This document shows, in pieces, positions 59,649 to 64,000 of a stretch of 64,000 nt of DNA. Position 1 is the first letter of the stretch, and each line of letters starts with the position of its first letter. The translations under genes and the position numbers were made by a program. The notes under the pieces were generated by a model. The model was not told the origin of the DNA, searched no databases, and saw only the letters and a list, made by a program, of their open reading frames with translations. The stretch is from Entamoeba invadens IP1 (lineage: Eukaryota > Evosea > Mastigamoebida > Endamoebidae), in assembly GCF_000330505.1 (NCBI RefSeq), contig NW_004443648.1:932191-996190 (forward strand), written 5' to 3'.

Positions 59649-62529
59649 ATGAGTGAACTTTCTTTCTCAACTACAGAAAAAATCCAACAACTTGAGACTC
59701 AGCAAATTTACGTTTGTCTTTACTTATCATCTTCTTCTTATTCAACACACCGTTAGTGATATTTCGAATAACAAAAAGGCCTACAAAATGTTTGTTAACT
59801 ACGTCAACTCTGACAACCCTTTTGTTGACGATTTGCTCCACGACTTAAAAGATGGATTGGTTCTCGCGAAGTTTCTTCGAAACTTAAGTTGTAAAAACAT
59901 TCCAACTATCATCAGGAAGCCGACTAAAGATATCGAGAAGCTTCAAAACCTCTCTGAAATTATTCGTGTTGTCAAGGATGAAGGTGTTAAAACCTCTGCA
60001 GCCTCTGACGAAATTTTTAATGGGAATAAGAAAGCCATATTGTCGTTATTGTACCAATTGATGTATAAATTCCGTCTTGGAAGTTTGTTCTTTCGAGTGA
60101 TTTAATAATAAAAAAACTAATCAATAGATTGCTCTGTGAGGATGGTCGATTTCACGAAATGGGTGAAAGGAAGAATTGGCGTGAAAGACCCCGAATTTGA
60201 TTTGAAACAATCACTGGCCGATGGCATCATATTTGCGCAATTATTAAATTATTTGCAAAGTGGCGTTATTGATATATCCACATTAGAAGGAAGTAATACA
60301 GAAAAGGTACAGAAATGTATTGATGTTGCTTATGCGCGTCTGAATATACCAAAACTGATAATGGCGGATTATGTTGCACAAGGGACTGTTGATGACTACT
60401 GTCTTTATGTCTATTTAACTTTCTTTATTATGAAAGATACACATTTTGAAGACAATGAAGTGATGAACGAAATTGCAAAGAACTTGAGAGAAAGAAAACT
60501 ACAAGCGCGAACAACTTTACGAGCGCGAGTTGCTAACACCATTCAAAGAATGTTGGACTGTGTTAAAAATGTGAAGATCAAATACCCTAATATGGATGAT
60601 GAAAACATCCCAGAAGAAGCTAAAGAACTCATCCCAATGGAAGAGAGTCTTCAGAAATTACTTAACGACTTCATGAATGTTAAAATGGATGAGAATAACG
60701 AAGAAATGCTTTTTGATATTGTGAATGACCCAAACATGTTGATGTTAAAAGACTGGGAAGAGAAGGTCGGTAAGCAAGAAGAGTTAATTAAAAACTTGAC
60801 GACGGGTCTTGAAAGAGGTAAACGGAGAAAAATGTTCCAATCGATGAAGGAAGTCAGTTCTGCAACGGACTTGACATCACCAATCGTGAAAGAGTTGGCA
60901 GAGAAAAAGAAGCAACTTGATGATAAAAATCGAGACATAGAAGTGTTAAAGAAAATGCGAATGACATCAGAAGAAGATAAGAAGAAGCTTGAAGAGGAAG
61001 TTAAAGAGCTTACCGTGAAGATTGAAGAGTTACACAAGAAAGTAGAAGCCTCAGAAGAGCTTCAAACTGAAATTGAAACTTTGAAGGAAAAAGTGAAAGA
61101 CAAAGAAGCATTAGAAAAGCAATTAGAACTTATTACAAATGAAAGTGAATGTTTTAAAAGTAATTGCGAACAATTGAAAAGTGAAATTGAAAGAATGAAA
61201 AAAGAACAAGAAGACGTCGAAACAACACATAAAACACAAATAGAAGAACTTAACTCTCAAAATGAACAGCAACAGAAAAGTATCGATGAGTTTAATAGTT
61301 TAATTCAACAACAAGAAAAAGAAAAGGAAACTATTGTTTCTAACCTTCAAGAAAAAGAAGCGATGATTAAAGAATTCGATTTGAAAATTCAGACTTTCGA
61401 GACGGAGTGCGAGAAAATGAAAACAACAAATGTGGAGTTAACAACACACAATGAAAAAATTCAAAGTGATTTCAATGAATTAACAAAGAAACACACTGAA
61501 GAAATACAGAAATCGGAACAGCAAATAAATGAAAAGGAAAAACTCATTGAAGAACTAACAACGTCAAACAAGAGCAAAGAAGAACAAGTCGAAGAGCTTA
61601 AGACGAAGATGAAAGACTCGATGGGTACACAATGCGAAATTGTTCAAGAACTTGACAAAACGATACAAGACAACAAAGACTTACACAACCAAATTGAAGT
61701 ACTTCGTTCTCAAGTCGACAATTTACTTCAACAAACTGAAGAAGAAAAGGAAAAAGGCAAAGCACAAGTCGAAGACAGTGAAAAGAAAATCCGTGACGTG
61801 TTAAATACTGTCAGTGAAAAGGACAAAGTGATTTCTGAATTACAAAAACAAATAGAAACACATCAAACAGACAAAAATGACATTCAAAAGCAACTCGAAC
61901 AGTTGAAACTCGAGAACGACGCTTTCAAACTCCAAATTTTCACGTTGACACAAGAGAAGGAGAATGAGAGGAAAATGACAGAAGAGGCACAGGAACGCTT
62001 GAAGAAAGAAATGGACGACAAGCTTCGCGAATTGGAAGACTTAAAAGGACAAAGCAAATCAAAGGAAGAAGACTTCTCGCAACTCAAAATCATCATCGAC
62101 GGTCTTTCAAAAAGTCTTGGCGAGAAGACGGCAGCTGTGAGTGAGTTGACAAATGAGAAGACTCGCATAGAAGAAGAGAAAATCAAGACCAAAATCGCTT
62201 GTTCTGACTTAGCAAAACAGCACGAAGCCGATCAACTCACAATCCAAAAGATGACAAAGACCCTTGAGAAATTAGAGAACGATTACATCGAAGATAAGAA
62301 GTATTACAGCACACTAGAAATGGGCTACAAAAACAAAGAACTGTTCTCTTTGGACAAAGAAGATGACAGACGTGTACTCTTCAACTCGTTAGCACTTGCA
62401 ATCAAAATTGTGATGCCAAAGCAAATAGTCCTTGATAACACAATGTTGTACGAGGAATGCCTCGCCGAGAAAGTTCCGTTGAAGGAATGGAACTTGTGGC
62501 TCGTTCGCAGACTCCACGGAGAAAAGTGA
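59649..62529 (+). CDS. Tandem CH-domain protein with very long coiled coil, three exons
   Basis: The likely first exon is 59649-59711 (MSELSFSTTEK). The last intron is certain: 60083-60127, 45 bases, GTTTGT...AATAG, joining RLG to NCSVRMVDFTKW in phase. CH1 is in the middle exon (AYKMFVNYVNSDNPFVDDLLHDLKDGLVLAKFL) and CH2 begins the last exon (FTKWVKGRIG...LADGIIFAQLLNYL). Residues about 330-830 are a continuous Glu/Lys/Gln coiled coil; the last 90 residues are helical and conserved-looking (ALAIKIVMPKQIV...WNLWLVRRLHG). It is probably an actin-binding rod protein. The first intron (59712 to 59756 or 59777) needs an AAG acceptor to stay in frame. Confidence 0.75.
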
Positions 62530-62545
62530 ATCACTCACAAACACG

Positions 62546-63961
62546 TCAATTGAAAAATATGTTCTCGTTTTGGTTGTCGTACGTAAAGCGGAGCTGCTTT
62601 TTAGCGTCGTTTAGAAATTCTTTGAACGTGTTGATATCATTTGCTTTAAAACACATCGCTGTCATCACATATTGGTACGACAATTTTCCTTTGAACGTCA
62701 TTAAAACCGACTCAAACAACATCATCCGAGCCGACGGCACAATATTCTTCTCAATAAATTTCATAACCAACGTCGGGAACGTTCCACTGTACGCTTTAAG
62801 TAAAACCGACCGCATCTCGCCACAGAAGTAATACTTCAAGAGTTCGCAAACACTTAATAAAAGAGGGTTTTGAACCTCTGTTTTGATATGACCGAGTAAG
62901 TCGTTATATGCCTTGATTGACATTGTGTTCTTCTGGAGTCCGGTGTGTGAATAGAGCAAACTGATAGCCAAAAAGATGATATGCGTGTCGTCGTGTATTG
63001 ATAATACACCATCGACTTCAATGAGTTTCTTCACACATGTAATAAGCTCAGTGAGATCGTTCTGTCAGTAAGTGCAACTGAACAACAGATGATAATTATA
63101 ACAAACGTTGTCCAATTCGGTAATCAAGTTGGCGATATAAACTTCTCTTGTAAACTGATTAACAATACCCTGGACAGTCAAGTCTTGTCTGATCGACTTG
63201 AGTTGGTCAAGGAAGTAGTTAATATCTCTTTCTCCGCTTTTGTACTTATTCCCGACAAACACAAACGCCTTTTGAAGGACGTCCAAAGGTCTTACTGAGT
63301 CTGGTGTGATCACCTTCACAAGTCTCAAATAGTGTTTCTCGAGTTGTTGGCACGTCCCAACTATATTTTTCGAGTTATCTTTGTTGGTGTCTTCTTTTTT
63401 AGTCTCATTCGATTGGTTTTGTTTCTTATCAATTTTTGCATTACAATTAGTATTACCCTTTCGTTGTGGAAGTTCCGCCTTAATTTGAGTTTGGGGTTCA
63501 GAACCCTTTGGTCGTTGTGGTGGTTCAAATTTGATTCCTTTGATCACAGGAAATACAATAGGTTTTGTTGGTTCGGAGACGACATGTTTTGGTTCAACAT
63601 TTTGTTGGAGTGATTTCTCTTGTAATTGTTGTTCAACGAGTTGAATGCTTTGTTGTTGTGGGGTGGATCGAACAGTCTCAATTCCATTTTCTTTCATTGT
63701 TTTAACTTCTTCGTTCTGATTCTTCTCTTGAACCTTTTCTTCTTCGGTACCACCTTCACTCTCCATTTGGTTGTTTTCAGACTGTGTGGAAGTGTCTGAT
63801 TGATCCGATTCATCAACGTTATCTGCTCCTTCTGAATCATTTTCAGGATTATATTCCTCTTGGCTCATTTCCAAGTCATCCCCTTCTTTGTTATCAAAAG
63901 TGTTTGTGTTTGGAGCCCTCTTCCCTTGAACCCCATCAATATCATCAGTGAAACACGACAT
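62546..63961 (-). CDS. SAC3/GANP-family protein (LENG8/Thp3-like), two exons
   Basis: Exon 1 is 63961-63107 from an ATG (an open GTG reaches 63991); exon 2 is 63061-62546. The 45-base intron has GTTTGT at 63106 and a CAG end at 63062; the join (LITELDN to NDLTELITCVK) is in phase and makes 456 residues. The N-terminal 185 residues are disordered, Glu/Gln/Asn-rich. The core has LEKHYLRLVKVITPDSVRP, then LKSIRQDLTVQGIVNQFT, the latter diagnostic of SAC3/GANP/LENG8 proteins, followed by PCI-like helices. Members act in mRNA export (TREX-2) or, for Thp3/LENG8, transcription-coupled splicing. The gene sits 40 bases from the window end, so an upstream exon is possible. Confidence 0.75.
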
Positions 63962-64000
63962 TTCCAAAAAAGGCGAGTTTTGTGCAAACACAGCATCTGG

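Noticed and set aside
1..64000. tRNA, rRNA and CRISPR arrays
   Set aside because: I looked for T-loop-like GTTCGA motifs with acceptor stems and for regular spaced repeats and found none; a tRNAscan-SE run could still find one I missed.

Overview
The window is nuclear DNA of an amoebozoan of the genus Entamoeba, most likely the reptile parasite Entamoeba invadens. Visible grounds: compact, mostly intronless genes; rare 45-124 nt introns opening with GTTTGT and usually closing with TAG; very AT-rich spacers against GC-richer coding sequence; and gene families typical of the genus (BspA-like leucine-rich repeats with a CaaX box, several TLDc-like proteins, calponin-homology/coiled-coil proteins). 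The species is inferred from base composition and from the DNA-transposon load, which is known to be high in E. invadens. Several open frames begin at GTG or TTG; I moved those genes to the first in-frame ATG.

Layout. 0-14 kb is gene-dense: a Gpc1-type acyltransferase, a Vps18-like HOPS/CORVET subunit with an added NPF-motif array, separase, an SPT2-like histone chaperone and a tandem-CH/TLDc protein. 14.6-20.8 kb is a transposon pile-up: a 3.06 kb pogo/Fot1-like element with 39 bp terminal inverted repeats, a 128 bp hAT-like MITE, a 1.1 kb TIR element that carries a broken Hsp70 fragment, and a 1.46 kb TIR element without genes. 20.8-30 kb holds small and secreted genes: Bdp1-like TFIIIB subunit, tail-anchored protein, TLDc protein, uridine phosphorylase, His/Pro-rich secreted protein, an LRR-GILT fusion and a two-exon Myb protein. 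30.8-44.3 kb holds a cullin, a TLDc protein, an FHA-kinase, a TBC Rab-GAP, a BspA-like protein, an actinin-like CH/PEF protein and a two-exon Utp23. 44.7-54.4 kb holds an importin-beta-like receptor, a type I membrane protein broken by a 100-N gap, a fused triphosphatase-guanylyltransferase capping enzyme and a secreted acidic/lysine-rich protein. 54.4-59.6 kb is gene-poor with one hypothetical gene and a possible reverse-transcriptase relic. 59.6-64 kb holds a multi-exon CH-CH coiled-coil protein and a two-exon SAC3/LENG8-like protein.

Functionally these are housekeeping genes for the cell cycle (separase, cullin, FHA-kinase), RNA metabolism (capping enzyme, Bdp1, Utp23, SAC3-like), membrane traffic (Vps18, TBC, importin) and the actin cortex (three CH proteins), plus surface or secreted lineage-specific proteins. 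No operon-like logic is visible. The strongest candidates for something undescribed are the Hsp70-carrying TIR element, the redox-dead LRR-GILT fusion, the NPF-arrayed Vps18, the CH-CH-coil-PEF protein and the secreted acidic/lysine-rich protein.
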